The notes: a model not told the origin generated them from the letters alone. Positions 42,468-50,729 are shown, numbered from the stretch's first letter. The stretch: 64,000 nt of DNA from JAICSD01 sp035637115 (GCA_035637115.1 DASPXV010000250.1:1-64000), one strand, 5' to 3'. A program made the numbers and translations.

Positions 42468-44984
42468 CTACTCGTGCCGGAGCGCGAGGATCGGATCGAT
42501 GCGGCTGGCGCGCTGCGCAGGAATGAATCCCGCGAGCGCGGAGACGACCGTCAGCAGCAGCACCGTCCACGCGGCGATCGCAGGATCGCGTGGTTCGATC
42601 CCGTACAACTGCGTCGCCACGTAGCGGCCGAGCGCCATGGCCGCCGGAATGCCGACGACCAGTCCGATTGCGAGCAGCAGAAGCACCTCGCGCATCACGC
42701 TCCAGATCACGAAGCCGGGCTGCGCGCCGAGTGCGAGGCGGATGCCGAGCTCCTTTTTCCGCCGCGCCACCACGAACGCCATCACGCCGTACAGCCCGAT
42801 CGACGCGAGCAGCGTCGCCAGCAGGCCGAAGCCCGCGGAGAGCATCGCGATCAAGCGATCGGTCAGCAGCGTTTCATCGAGCTGCGATTCGACCGTCTTC
42901 ATCGCGTATACCGGAATCCCTGAGTCGAGCTGTCGTACTTCATTGCGGATCTGGTTATAGGTAGTGGACGAGCCGCTCTGCGTACGGATGTAGAACACGG
43001 CGCTGTTCTTGCCCCACGCGGGAACGAAGACCTGCCGGTGCACCCCTTCGCGCGGCCCCTCATACAGCGAGTCCGCGACGACGCCGACGATCTCGATCGT
43101 GAGCTTGCGCTTCGGTCCGCCCCCCCATCCGAGCCGCTTGCCGATCGCGCTCTTGCCGGGGAAGAAGTGCTCCGCGAAGCGGCGGTTCACGATCGCGACG
43201 CCGTTCGGGCTGCCTGGCGTAATCTCCTTCGCGTCGCTCTCCCGGAAGTCGCGTCCCTCGACTAGCGCGATCTTCATCGTCTTGAAGTAATCGGGAGAGA
43301 TGGCGTTCATGAACGCCTGCATGTCCTCGCCGTCCTTGAACTGATGTCCTTCGACCGACATCGAGCTGTCCCACTCGTCCCCGGCGAGGATCGGGACGGT
43401 CGCCTGGCCGACCGACACGACTCCTGGCGTCGCGCGCAGCCGTTCGAGCAACTGGCGGTAGAAGATGCTCGCGCGCTGGTCGTCGTAGCCGGCCAACGCG
43501 GGGGCGAGCTGGAACGTCACCAGGTTGTCGAGCGCGACGCCGGTATCCGTCGTCTTCAGGTTCTGCAGGCTGCGCACGAACAGGCCGGCGCCAAAGAGCA
43601 GCAGGAAGCTGAGCGCGACCTGCGCCGTCACGAGTCCTTTGCGCAGAAACAGCGATCCGCCTGCGCCGGCGATCGAGCCCATCGTGTCCTTCAGCGTCGT
43701 CCACGGATCCGGCCGGCTCGCGCGCAAGGCGGGCAGGAGGCCGAACACGATACCGGTGACGAACGTCAGGCCCAGCGTGAACGCGAGGATTCGCGCGTCG
43801 GGATGCGGCGTGATCAGCAGCGGCTGATCCTGGGACGGAATGAGCGCGAGCAGCGCGCGCGTCAGGAAGAAGGCGACGCCAAGACCGAGCAGCCCGCCGG
43901 CGCAAGACAGCACGAGGCTTTCGACGAGCAGCTGCTTCACGAGCCTGCCGCGCGACGATCCCAGCGAGAGCCGGACGGCGATCTCGCGCTGGCGCATGAA
44001 GCCGCGCGCGATGAGCAGGTTGGCGACGTTCGCGCACGCGATGAGCAGCACGAGTCCTACCATGCACATCAGGACCACGAGCGCGGTGGAGAAGTCGTTG
44101 CGCAGCGACGAATAGCCCAGCGAGGCTTCCGTCACCTGCAGCCGCCCTTTCATGAACTCGTCACGCGAATACTTGGACCATTCCTTCGCCGCCGGCAGCG
44201 TCATTTCATACGCGCGGATCTGCGTGAAGAGTCCCTGGATCGGCGCGCGTGCGGATTCGACCGTGTAACCCGGCTTGAGGCGGCCGAATACCTGCACCCA
44301 TCGCGCGCGCCGATCGTCGAGGTGTACCCAGCTCCATTCGGGCACCATCACGGGCTTCATGAGGATTGGCACGCGGATCTGCGGCGAACGCGCGGGATCG
44401 AGGCCGGCGAAGCCCTCGGCCGACACGCCGACCACGGTCATCGGGTAGTTGTTGACGAGGATCTTCTTGCCGACGATGTTCGGGTCCCGCGCAAAGCGGC
44501 TCACCCAGTACGCGTAGCTCAGCACGACGACCGGATGTCCCTGGTAGATCCGGTCGTCCTCTTGAGAGTTGAAGACGCGGCCGAGGGCGGGCTTGACGCC
44601 CAGCGTCGTGAAGTAATTCCCCGAGACCATTTCGGCGTCGACGCGTTCGGTCTGGTTGTCGACATTCACCGAGGCGTCGAACAGCCGCCGGCACAGCACC
44701 TCGGCGAGCGGTTCGGCCTTCTGCTGCAGATCCTGGTAGAGCGGATACGAGTGCATGCGCGAGCCCATGTTGCTGCCCATGTTGGCGCCCTGCTGGTAGA
44801 GCATGACCAGTTGCTCGGGATGTGAGACCGGCAGCTTGCGCAGCAGGATCTGATCGATCAGCGTGAAGATCGCGGTGTTCGCGCCGATGCCGAGCGCAAG
44901 AGAGAGGATCGCCACGGTGGCGAAGAGGGGACTGCGGCGCAGGCCGCGAAGCGCGTAACGCAGGTCAGACAGGACTGTGCTCAT
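42468..44984 (-). CDS. ADOP-type permease (MacB/FtsX, duplicated)
   Basis: 838 aa. Begins directly with DLRYALRGLRRSPLFATVAILSLALGIGANTAIF, then MacB_PCD, FtsX (ARGFMRQREIAVRLSLGSSRG), second MacB_PCD, and FtsX with ARRKKELGIRLALGAQPGFV, ending PAQRASRIDPILALRHE. It lacks the long N-terminal helices of the other two ADOPs here and has no PadR or ATPase neighbour. ATG 44984. Third ADOP of the window, transcribed alone. Confidence 0.92.
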   Translation of the reverse strand: MSTVLSDLRYALRGLRRSPLFATVAILSLALGIGANTAIFTLIDQILLRKLPVSHPEQLVMLYQQGANMGSNMGSRMHSYPLYQDLQQKAEPLAEVLCRRLFDASVNVDNQTERVDAEMVSGNYFTTLGVKPALGRVFNSQEDDRIYQGHPVVVLSYAYWVSRFARDPNIVGKKILVNNYPMTVVGVSAEGFAGLDPARSPQIRVPILMKPVMVPEWSWVHLDDRRARWVQVFGRLKPGYTVESARAPIQGLFTQIRAYEMTLPAAKEWSKYSRDEFMKGRLQVTEASLGYSSLRNDFSTALVVLMCMVGLVLLIACANVANLLIARGFMRQREIAVRLSLGSSRGRLVKQLLVESLVLSCAGGLLGLGVAFFLTRALLALIPSQDQPLLITPHPDARILAFTLGLTFVTGIVFGLLPALRASRPDPWTTLKDTMGSIAGAGGSLFLRKGLVTAQVALSFLLLFGAGLFVRSLQNLKTTDTGVALDNLVTFQLAPALAGYDDQRASIFYRQLLERLRATPGVVSVGQATVPILAGDEWDSSMSVEGHQFKDGEDMQAFMNAISPDYFKTMKIALVEGRDFRESDAKEITPGSPNGVAIVNRRFAEHFFPGKSAIGKRLGWGGGPKRKLTIEIVGVVADSLYEGPREGVHRQVFVPAWGKNSAVFYIRTQSGSSTTYNQIRNEVRQLDSGIPVYAMKTVESQLDETLLTDRLIAMLSAGFGLLATLLASIGLYGVMAFVVARRKKELGIRLALGAQPGFVIWSVMREVLLLLAIGLVVGIPAAMALGRYVATQLYGIEPRDPAIAAWTVLLLTVVSALAGFIPAQRASRIDPILALRHE

Positions 44985-45029
44985 CTCTGCCTTTGACGAG
45001 ATAAACCGCGTGTTGGTTGACGGTTCGCG

Positions 45030-45170
45030 CTACTTGAATTTCGCGACGCACGGACCAATATCATCCCAGATCCGGGGCGACAGCGCGTGATCCAGTCCCT
45101 CGTAGGTCCGCCATTCGAACGGATGGCCCGCGGCTTTCAGCTTTTCGAGATTCGCAATCGTGTCCGCCTG
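45030..45170 (-). pseudogene. C-terminal fragment of alpha/beta hydrolase, truncated at a repeat
   Basis: 47 codons ending in TAG at 45030-45032. The reading QADTIANLEKLKAAGHPFEW then RTYEGLDHALSPRIWDDIG matches the C-terminal end of dienelactone-hydrolase or phospholipase/carboxylesterase-type alpha/beta hydrolases, with the catalytic His in GLDHALS. The frame begins exactly at base 45170, flush with the 82-bp repeat. The N-terminal part with the nucleophile is absent from the window, so this is a decayed remnant. Confidence 0.7.
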
Positions 45171-45252
45171 GGGGTCAGGTCTGCAAATCGCCCTTCAGCG
45201 GTGCCAGGCCTCGACCTGGCACCGCTAACGGGCGATTTGCAGACCTGACCCC
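45171..45252. repeat. 82-bp nested palindromic repeat (REPIN-like), copy 2
   Basis: Same 23-bp outer arms as copy 1 (GGGGTCAGGTCTGCAAATCG...) and the same total length. The inner palindrome differs in sequence but keeps pairing: AGCGGTGCCAGG and CCTGGCACCGCT. It joins an alpha/beta-hydrolase fragment to the 3' end of a phosphodiesterase-like gene and supplies that gene's last codons and stop. Confidence 0.88.
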
Positions 45253-46058
45253 AGGGTGATCAGCACCGGCCGGTGATCGGAGATCGTGGTGTCGATCACA
45301 CGCGCCGAGGCGCAGTGCAGCGTCCCCGAGAGGAACAGGTAATCGATGCGCTTTATGGGTTTATCCGCGGGATACGTGAAGCCGTCGCCGGTCCCACACT
45401 CTGTCCACGCATCGCGAAGCCCCGCATCCTTCAGGGGCGCGAGCACGGGATTGTCCGGCGTCGAGTTGAAGTCGCCGCCGGCGACGAGGGGAGCGCCGCT
45501 CACCTGCTGATCGCGGGCAAGCGCTGCGACCTGCTGCACCTCCTGTGCGCGCGCCGCGCCGTCCGCGGGATCGAGGTGCGTGTTGATCGCCCGCCACGAG
45601 ACGCCGCGAACGAGAGGGAACGCGAGCAGCGCCACGCGTGGCTCGTGCGAGCCGTCCGCGCGCGTCTGGATCGGGCTGACGTGCAATGGAAAGGTCGCGC
45701 GGTAACCGATGTACCCGCGGGAAAGCGCCGCGATGCCGTACTCCCCTCCCTGATAGTGCAGCAGGCTCGCCCCGAACGCCGTCGTATAGCCCGTCAGCTT
45801 CTCCAGTTCAGCAACCTGATCGACAGCGCCGGAACGCGCGGTGCCGCGATCCACTTCCTGCAGCAGGACGAGATCTGCCGCCGTTGTCTTCACCAGGGCT
45901 GCAATCCCTTCGAGGTTGGACTTCCCCGCGGCATCCTTGCCGGCGTGCATGTTCAGCACGAGCACGCGGATCGGTTGCGGGCGCGCGAACGGCAGGCTGC
46001 CGCACCCGGCGGCGAGCGCCGCCGCGATGACGGATGCGACCGAGACGCGGACGCTCAC
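45225..46058 (-). CDS. Endonuclease/exonuclease/phosphatase-family lipoprotein, 3' end formed by a repeat
   Basis: 277 aa. GTG 46058 overlaps the upstream relic's stop (GTGA) and gives a lipoprotein-type leader ending LAAGC. The EEP catalytic set is complete: VLNMHAG (Asn), LLQEVDRG (Glu), AINTHLDP (His), VAGGDFNSTPD (Asp, Asn) and ISDHRPVL (Asp-His). It would be a metal-dependent phosphodiesterase outside the cytoplasm. The last codons, GSGLQIAR and the stop, come from the 82-bp repeat, so only a few native residues after VLITL seem lost. It could still be active. Confidence 0.85.
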   Translation of the reverse strand: MSVRVSVASVIAAALAAGCGSLPFARPQPIRVLVLNMHAGKDAAGKSNLEGIAALVKTTAADLVLLQEVDRGTARSGAVDQVAELEKLTGYTTAFGASLLHYQGGEYGIAALSRGYIGYRATFPLHVSPIQTRADGSHEPRVALLAFPLVRGVSWRAINTHLDPADGAARAQEVQQVAALARDQQVSGAPLVAGGDFNSTPDNPVLAPLKDAGLRDAWTECGTGDGFTYPADKPIKRIDYLFLSGTLHCASARVIDTTISDHRPVLITLGSGLQIAR

Positions 46059-46333
46059 GCGAACGGCTGATCGATCGCGACGCTTGGCTGCGTGAACCAT
46101 TTCGGGCCCTGCTCGGTCATCAGCCCCTGCGCTTTCGCAATGCGCGCGCGCCGCTCATCGTCGCTGATCGGCGCTGGCGGATTCGACAGCGGCTTCAACT
46201 CGAGGATCGATGCGGGAACGTCGTTCCCTCCGCCACCGCCGCCGCGTCCCTGCGCAGAGATCGTCCGGCTCCCAATCAGTGCCGCGCTTGCGGCAGCTGA
46301 CGCATGAACGAACCTTCGCCGTGTTACGCGCAT
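46055..46333 (-). pseudogene. Internally deleted M24 (Xaa-Pro) peptidase relic
   Basis: 92-codon ORF, ATG 46333 after GGGGAG. It has a Tat signal (TRRRFVHASAAASAALIG), then LELKPLSNPPAPISDDERRA and RIAKAQGLMTEQ, which is the N-terminal end of exported M24 aminopeptidase-P-like enzymes. It then jumps to GPKWFTQPSVAIDQPFA and stops. The creatinase core and the whole metal site are missing. The tail reads like the C-terminus of the same kind of protein, so an in-frame internal deletion is likely (the tail assignment is from memory). Downstream EEP gene overlaps by four bases. Confidence 0.55.
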
Positions 46334-46459
46334 CAGTTCTCCCCGGTCACGACAGTGTAATTGAAAGCGGTGTCGTTCTTGCTCTTACTGCTGTACCCAG
46401 CCTCTCACGGCTCCTATCCGTAGCGACTCGATGCACGGAAGGACCCGAGCCGTCGCTCT

Positions 46460-46999
46460 ATGGACATACGCTGCGCGCGGTGCGGCACCACGGCGATTCC
46501 CGCCGGCCACGAGGATGCCCGTGCGTTCTACCAGTGCGAGAAGTGTAATCGCGTGTGGATGGTGCACCTGACGTCGGGAACGGCCGGTCGCACGCAGACG
46601 CCGCAGACGCGCGTGCTCGTGGTGGATGACGCCGACGCGCTGGTATCGCTGCTCCAGATGTGGCTGGAGGACGAAGGTTATGGCGTCGCGACCGCGACGT
46701 CAGGGCGGCAGGCGCTCGACACGATCGCCAACCACGATCCCGACATCGTCCTGCTCGATCTCATCATTCCGCCGCCTGACGGGTTCGCGCTGTGCAGCGT
46801 GCTGCGGCGGAGGCCGCATCCGCCTGAGATCATCGTGATGACGGGGTTGACGGATCCCGTGCGGATGCACGACGTCGAAGGCGCCGGCATTTTCACGATC
46901 CTGCGGAAGCCACTGACGCAGGACGCCGTGCTCGATGCCGTGTCTCGCGCGCAGCGGCATCGGTGGGGAATGTCCGAGCGCCGCGACGCGGTCCAATAG
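46460..46999 (+). CDS. Response regulator with N-terminal zinc ribbon
   Basis: 179 aa. Residues 1-40 carry two CxxC pairs (IRCARCGTT and YQCEKCNRVW), a zinc-ribbon finger. Residues about 50-170 are a CheY-like receiver: VLVVDDADAL (acidic pair), IVLLDLIIPPPDG (phosphoacceptor Asp), IIVMTGLTD and ILRKPLT (Lys). There is no DNA-binding output domain, so the zinc ribbon may be the output or docking part. ATG 46460 follows GGAAGGA by about 20 bases. No histidine kinase nearby. Confidence 0.85.
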   Translation: MDIRCARCGTTAIPAGHEDARAFYQCEKCNRVWMVHLTSGTAGRTQTPQTRVLVVDDADALVSLLQMWLEDEGYGVATATSGRQALDTIANHDPDIVLLDLIIPPPDGFALCSVLRRRPHPPEIIVMTGLTDPVRMHDVEGAGIFTILRKPLTQDAVLDAVSRAQRHRWGMSERRDAVQ

Positions 47000-47003
47000 C
47001 GCG

Positions 47004-48524
47004 CTACCTGCGCAGTCCCTGGATGCGGACACCGAACAGCACGGCGCAGGCGAGGAACGCGGAGCCAAACACCGGAAGGACGATCGCGCCGCGGATCAGC
47101 GGATCCATCTGCGGCAGTGCCAGTTTCACGGCCCATGCCACGGCAGCGGCGAACACTCCTGCCGACCACAATCGCGCGGCGTAGGAAGCCTGCAGCCCCG
47201 TCGATCCCACTCGTCCGTTCAGGCTGGCGCGAAGCAACAGGAACTCGATCCATCCGGCGACTCCGGCGGACGCCGTCAATCCTGCGGCACCCCACTCGGC
47301 GGCAATACCCAGACGCGGCGGCAGGAGCACCGCGGCGATGTAGCCGAGGATCGTGACGATCACGAGCCGCACAATCGCGAACCGCAACGGCCGGCGCGGG
47401 TCGCCAATTGCGTAGTGGGCGACCGAATAGAGCCGCGCCATGGTCGTGGCGAGAAGTCCGATCGATGAGCCGGCGAGGATGCCCCAGACGTACAGCGAAT
47501 CACGCGGTGTGAAGCGGCCACGCTGCAGCAGGGCTCCCGCGATCACGTCTCCGAGCGTGGCGAATGCAACGGCGGATGGGATGACGAAGAATGCGAGGCG
47601 CTTCAATCCCGTGTCCATGCGCGCCCGCAGCGCCGCGTATCCGGTTTCACTCGCGGCGTCGCCCGACATCCTCGGCAGCTCCGCAGCGGAGATCGACACG
47701 CCGAATAGACTCACGGGCAACAGGTAGATCAATTGCGCGTTGGTGATCGCCGTGACTGCTCCGGTTGGAAGCAGGCTCGCGATCATCGCGTCGATGTATC
47801 CGGTGAGCTGCACGGCGCCGCGACTGACGAGAACGGGGAAGAAGTTCCGGATCGCCTGCCTCACCGGATCCGACAACGACATGCGACGTTCGTGACGTGA
47901 GAGGCCGAAGGCAAACGGCGCCTGCACTGCGAACTGAAGGAAGCTGCCGAGCACCGATGCCCAGGCGAGATAGATTGCAAGCCGGTCGAGATCGTGCGTG
48001 CCTCCGAACGTCTGCAGGCAGGCAATCATCGCGACATTCCATGCAACAGGCGCCGTGTACGAGAGCAGGAACTTGCCGTGGCTGTTCAGGACGGACAGGC
48101 ACCACGCAGATGCGACGAGCAGTCCGGCTCCCGGAAAGAGGATCCGCACGATGCGAATCGTCAGCTCGCGTTTCGCACCGGTGAAACCGGGCGCCAGCAC
48201 CGGGATGATCCACGGGGCCGCGACCATGCCCACCAGGACGAGCACGGCGACGACCAGCGTGAGCAGCGCGAAGAAGGTGCGCGCCGCGTGCGCCGCGGCT
48301 TCGTGCTCGCCGCGGGCGCGCAGGCCGGCGTGGATGGGAATGAAGGCGGCGGAGAGCGCCCCCTCACCGAAAAGATTCTGAAGAAGGTTCGGAATGCGGA
48401 ACGCAGCGTTGAACGCGTCCGCGGCGTCCGTCTGCTGGCCGAGATACTTCGCGAAGAGCGCTACGCGCACCAGCCCCGCGAGGCGGCTGATCAGGATTCC
48501 CGCGCCGACCGAAGTGGCTGCCAC
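47004..48524 (-). CDS. murJ: Lipid II flippase MurJ (MviN)
   Basis: 506 aa polytopic membrane protein of the MOP superfamily with about 14 helices, which flips lipid II for peptidoglycan synthesis. Family hallmarks are GILISRLAGLVRVALFAKYLG, AADAFNAAFRIPNLLQNLFGEGALSAAFIP, FGVSISAAELPRMSG and ALLQRGRFT. GTG 48524 is taken as start; the protein is slightly shorter at the N-terminus than some homologues but begins at the conserved segment. Flanked upstream by an M28 peptidase relic and downstream by the zinc-ribbon response regulator on the other strand. Confidence 0.93.
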   Translation of the reverse strand: MAATSVGAGILISRLAGLVRVALFAKYLGQQTDAADAFNAAFRIPNLLQNLFGEGALSAAFIPIHAGLRARGEHEAAAHAARTFFALLTLVVAVLVLVGMVAAPWIIPVLAPGFTGAKRELTIRIVRILFPGAGLLVASAWCLSVLNSHGKFLLSYTAPVAWNVAMIACLQTFGGTHDLDRLAIYLAWASVLGSFLQFAVQAPFAFGLSRHERRMSLSDPVRQAIRNFFPVLVSRGAVQLTGYIDAMIASLLPTGAVTAITNAQLIYLLPVSLFGVSISAAELPRMSGDAASETGYAALRARMDTGLKRLAFFVIPSAVAFATLGDVIAGALLQRGRFTPRDSLYVWGILAGSSIGLLATTMARLYSVAHYAIGDPRRPLRFAIVRLVIVTILGYIAAVLLPPRLGIAAEWGAAGLTASAGVAGWIEFLLLRASLNGRVGSTGLQASYAARLWSAGVFAAAVAWAVKLALPQMDPLIRGAIVLPVFGSAFLACAVLFGVRIQGLRR

Positions 48525-48530
48525 GCGCCG

Positions 48531-48887
48531 TCAGGGCCGGGGAAGGCGCTCGGCGGTATTCGCCGCCTGCCACGCAAACCACGCCATCACGATCGCGTTC
48601 TGTTTCAGATCCTGCTCGCACACGCGCTCGTACAGGTCCATGTTCGTATGGTGCATGCGGACGTCGTAATCCTTGTACTCCTGGATCGGATTGAAGCCGG
48701 GAATCCCGACGGCGCGGAAGCTCAGATGATCCGTGTTCCCGATTCCAGCGATGACGTTCTTCCGCATGCCAAGATCTTTCAGCGGCTCGCGTCCTTCCTG
48801 CCGGATGCGCGACAGCACATCTTCCTGCGCTACGCTCCCACGGGACCAGATCAACAGCGCGGCCGAAACCGCGACGGCGCGTTTCAC
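48531..48887 (-). pseudogene. Internally deleted M28 peptidase relic
   Basis: 118-codon ORF. Residues 1-20 are a signal peptide and QEDVLSRIRQEG is the usual N-terminal start of exported acidobacterial M28 aminopeptidases. It then passes straight to LKDLGMRKNVIAGIGNTDHL, SFRAVGIPGFNPIQ and VRMHHTNMDLYERV, which is the C-terminal end of the catalytic domain with the last metal-binding His region. The middle with the other metal ligands is missing, in frame. A metalloprotease function is impossible, but the ORF has kept start, leader and stop. ATG 48887 overlaps the next upstream gene by four bases. Confidence 0.65.
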
Positions 48888-49183
48888 TCAGTCTCCTGGC
48901 GAATCTTGCGGATCTTCGCGTCGCGATCCGTCGCGAACCGATCCATGTCGCGCCGGTACTCCTCTTCCATCGTCGCGATCTCCGCGGGATCCATCGTCAT
49001 GAGCTGCTTCTGCCGGTGCAGGATCTGGCGTTCGGCGACGCGCGCCTCATGAATCGAGCGCGCTTCCGCGATAGCCGCTTTCTGCGCGTCGGTTAATTTG
49101 TGCTCGACGACTCCGGCTTCCGCATCCTTCTTCTTCAGCCGTTCCATCGCGAGTTCGAGGGCGCTTTTGGGTGCGTCAGACAT
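48884..49183 (-). CDS. Small charged coiled-coil protein
   Basis: 99 aa, ATG 49183, ending in an ATGA overlap with the M28 relic. Highly charged and helical throughout (SALELAMERLKKKDAEAG, AAIAEARSIHEARVAERQIL, MEEEYRRDMDRFATDRDAKI), likely a continuous coiled coil. No membrane segment or Cys. I recognise no named family. A longer in-frame reading back to 49654 runs through the tandem repeat and the neighbouring gene and is not credible. Confidence 0.65.
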   Translation of the reverse strand: MSDAPKSALELAMERLKKKDAEAGVVEHKLTDAQKAAIAEARSIHEARVAERQILHRQKQLMTMDPAEIATMEEEYRRDMDRFATDRDAKIRKIRQETE

Positions 49184-49190
49184 ATGTTTG

Positions 49191-49259
49191 CAGTTCGCAG
49201 TTCCCAGTTGCCAGTTGCCAGTTGCAGTTGCCAGTTCCCAGTTCCCAGTTCCCAGTTTG
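49191..49259. repeat. Heptanucleotide tandem repeat (CAGTTSC)
   Basis: About ten copies of CAGTTCC/CAGTTGC, one of them 6 bp long, between the coiled-coil gene start and the next gene's stop. On the minus strand it reads AACTGGG/AACTGGC and lies within 8 bases of ATG 49183. A slippage-prone array in a leader region could vary expression. Confidence 0.9.
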
Positions 49260-49262
49260 TCG

Positions 49263-49985
49263 TTAACGTACGGAACGGAGCGGCTCGGGGAGCAGCACGA
49301 CGGTGATGTCCCAGGTCCGGCCCCCATCCTTTTTCTCCGCCACCGCGATCGCCTTACCGTCTTCGGACCATGCGGGCAGCGTGAAGTTCCCTTTGAGGAG
49401 TCTCTGCGCGCTGCGGCCGTCGGCGTTCGCGACCCAGAGATCGCCTTTCCCGTCCACGTACGCGATCCGATTGAGCTCCGCCGGAGACCACGACCAGATC
49501 TCGCCGTCGTACGGCTCGTGCCCGTCCTCGCGCTCGTGCAGCACGAGACGTCCAAGACGAATCGTTGCTTTCTTGCGCATGCCCCCCATGTCGGCGGCGT
49601 CCACCATGCGGTTTTCAAGACTCGAGATGCCATACATGGGCATCTTGGAGTCATTGCCGGTGCTGATCGGGCCGAGGCCGGTCGGACTCGTGCGGCGGGA
49701 TTTCCTATCCCAATACGCCATCGAGGCGCCGGTCTGCTCCTTCAATTTCGACAGCGTCGTGCTCTTGGCGGGAATCACGACATAGCGCCCTGACAGCGAC
49801 CCATCGGGATTCGCGATCACGCCCTGGAGCAGCAGCCCGCCGTTGTCCCAGGTGATTTCGGAGAGGACGCCCCCGTCCAGATCGGGCGCGGTGATGGAGA
49901 GCACGTGCTGCCGCTCGACGGCTTGGCCGCCAGCCGCGAACGCGGCGCTGAGGACGAATAACAGGATCAGCATAGGCCTCCTCAT
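49263..49985 (-). CDS. Exported TolB-like beta-propeller protein
   Basis: 240 aa. Signal peptide about 1-21 (MRRPMLILLFVLSAAFAAGG). The body has an extended N-terminal beta region (ITWDNGGLLLQGVIANPDG, GRYVVIPAKSTTLSKLK) and C-terminal blades (GEIWSWSPAELNRIAYVDGKGDLWVANADG and LPAWSEDGKAIAVAEKKDGG) like WD40/TolB repeats. Too few blades for a full propeller, so it may oligomerise. ATG 49985 is preceded by AAGGATA. Function unknown. Confidence 0.7.
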   Translation of the reverse strand: MRRPMLILLFVLSAAFAAGGQAVERQHVLSITAPDLDGGVLSEITWDNGGLLLQGVIANPDGSLSGRYVVIPAKSTTLSKLKEQTGASMAYWDRKSRRTSPTGLGPISTGNDSKMPMYGISSLENRMVDAADMGGMRKKATIRLGRLVLHEREDGHEPYDGEIWSWSPAELNRIAYVDGKGDLWVANADGRSAQRLLKGNFTLPAWSEDGKAIAVAEKKDGGRTWDITVVLLPEPLRSVR

Positions 49986-49996
49986 TATCCTTATTA

Positions 49997-50713
49997 TTAC
50001 CAGCCCGCCGCGGCCCGAATCAGCTCGCGCCACGAGGGGGCGAGCGTCCATTTCAGCAGGATATCCGCCAGCAGCCCCGCTGCGGCGATCGCAAGCCATC
50101 CTCGCCGCTCCCGGAGCCGGTAGTCGAAGTGGAGAAGCCGCGCCAGCAGCGGTCCTCCCAGCACGACGCCAAGAACGACAAACGCAGCAATCCGGATGAC
50201 CGCCCACGGGACCCAGGCAAGCGCCATAACCTTCCACGGGTGCGCGCTCGCCGCGCCCAGCGCGCCGACGGAGTACGACATGTAGTTCATCAGCCAGGCC
50301 CCGAGTGGCATCGCGAGCACGGCGCCCGTGGCAATTGCAAGCACGCAGAACCCTGCCGCGTGCGCGACGTGCTGCGGCAGGAAGGCGCGGACGTCACCTT
50401 CCGGTCCATAGCCGGTGCGAATGAATTCGAACATCTCGCGCCGGTAGCTCTCCCCGCGAAGAAAGATCCGCCCCGCATCTGCGGTCGCGAAGTACGAGAT
50501 CAGCGTCGCGCAGACGCCGAGCGCGGCCGCCCAGACGAGCATCCGCCAGATGGCTTCCTCCACGCGTCCGCGGCGCAACGACGCGACCATGAACGGGAAT
50601 GCGGGCGCCACGTTGATGAAGGGGACGAGCGCCGGCACGCCGAGAGCGAATGCGACAACGTACGACAGCGCAGTGCCGCCGACGATTGCGGCAGGAACGA
50701 AAGCCGGAGGCAT
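49997..50713 (-). CDS. Multi-pass membrane protein, Yip1-like
   Basis: 238 aa with about five or six hydrophobic helices (AAIVGGTALSYVVAFALG, MLVWAAALGVCATLISYF, AAGFCVLAIATGAVLAMPLG, VPWAVIRIAAFVVLGVVLG and a C-terminal helix). There is one hydrophilic loop (ATADAGRIFLRGESYRRE...). The plan resembles Yip1-type or similar uncharacterised membrane families but I cannot assign it firmly. ATG 50713 has TATAGT 8 bases upstream, in a promoter shared with the divergent lipoprotein gene. Confidence 0.6.
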   Translation of the reverse strand: MPPAFVPAAIVGGTALSYVVAFALGVPALVPFINVAPAFPFMVASLRRGRVEEAIWRMLVWAAALGVCATLISYFATADAGRIFLRGESYRREMFEFIRTGYGPEGDVRAFLPQHVAHAAGFCVLAIATGAVLAMPLGAWLMNYMSYSVGALGAASAHPWKVMALAWVPWAVIRIAAFVVLGVVLGGPLLARLLHFDYRLRERRGWLAIAAAGLLADILLKWTLAPSWRELIRAAAGW

Positions 50714-50721
50714 GTAGTGGG

Positions 50722-50729
50722 ACTATACT
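50722..50729. promoter_or_regulatory. Shared symmetric -10 of divergent genes
   Basis: ACTATACT gives TATACT on the plus strand (50724-50729, 6 bases before ATG 50736) and TATAGT on the minus strand (50727-50722, 8 bases before ATG 50713). One AT-rich octamer could serve two divergent leaderless transcripts. Confidence 0.6.

Noticed and set aside
49191..49259. Possible CRISPR array
   Set aside because: Units are 7 bp with no spacers and no cas genes; it is a simple tandem repeat.
49263..50237. Extended start for the TolB-like protein at 50237
   Set aside because: The extra 84 codons have no leader character and overlap the membrane-protein gene; ATG 49985 gives a clean signal peptide.
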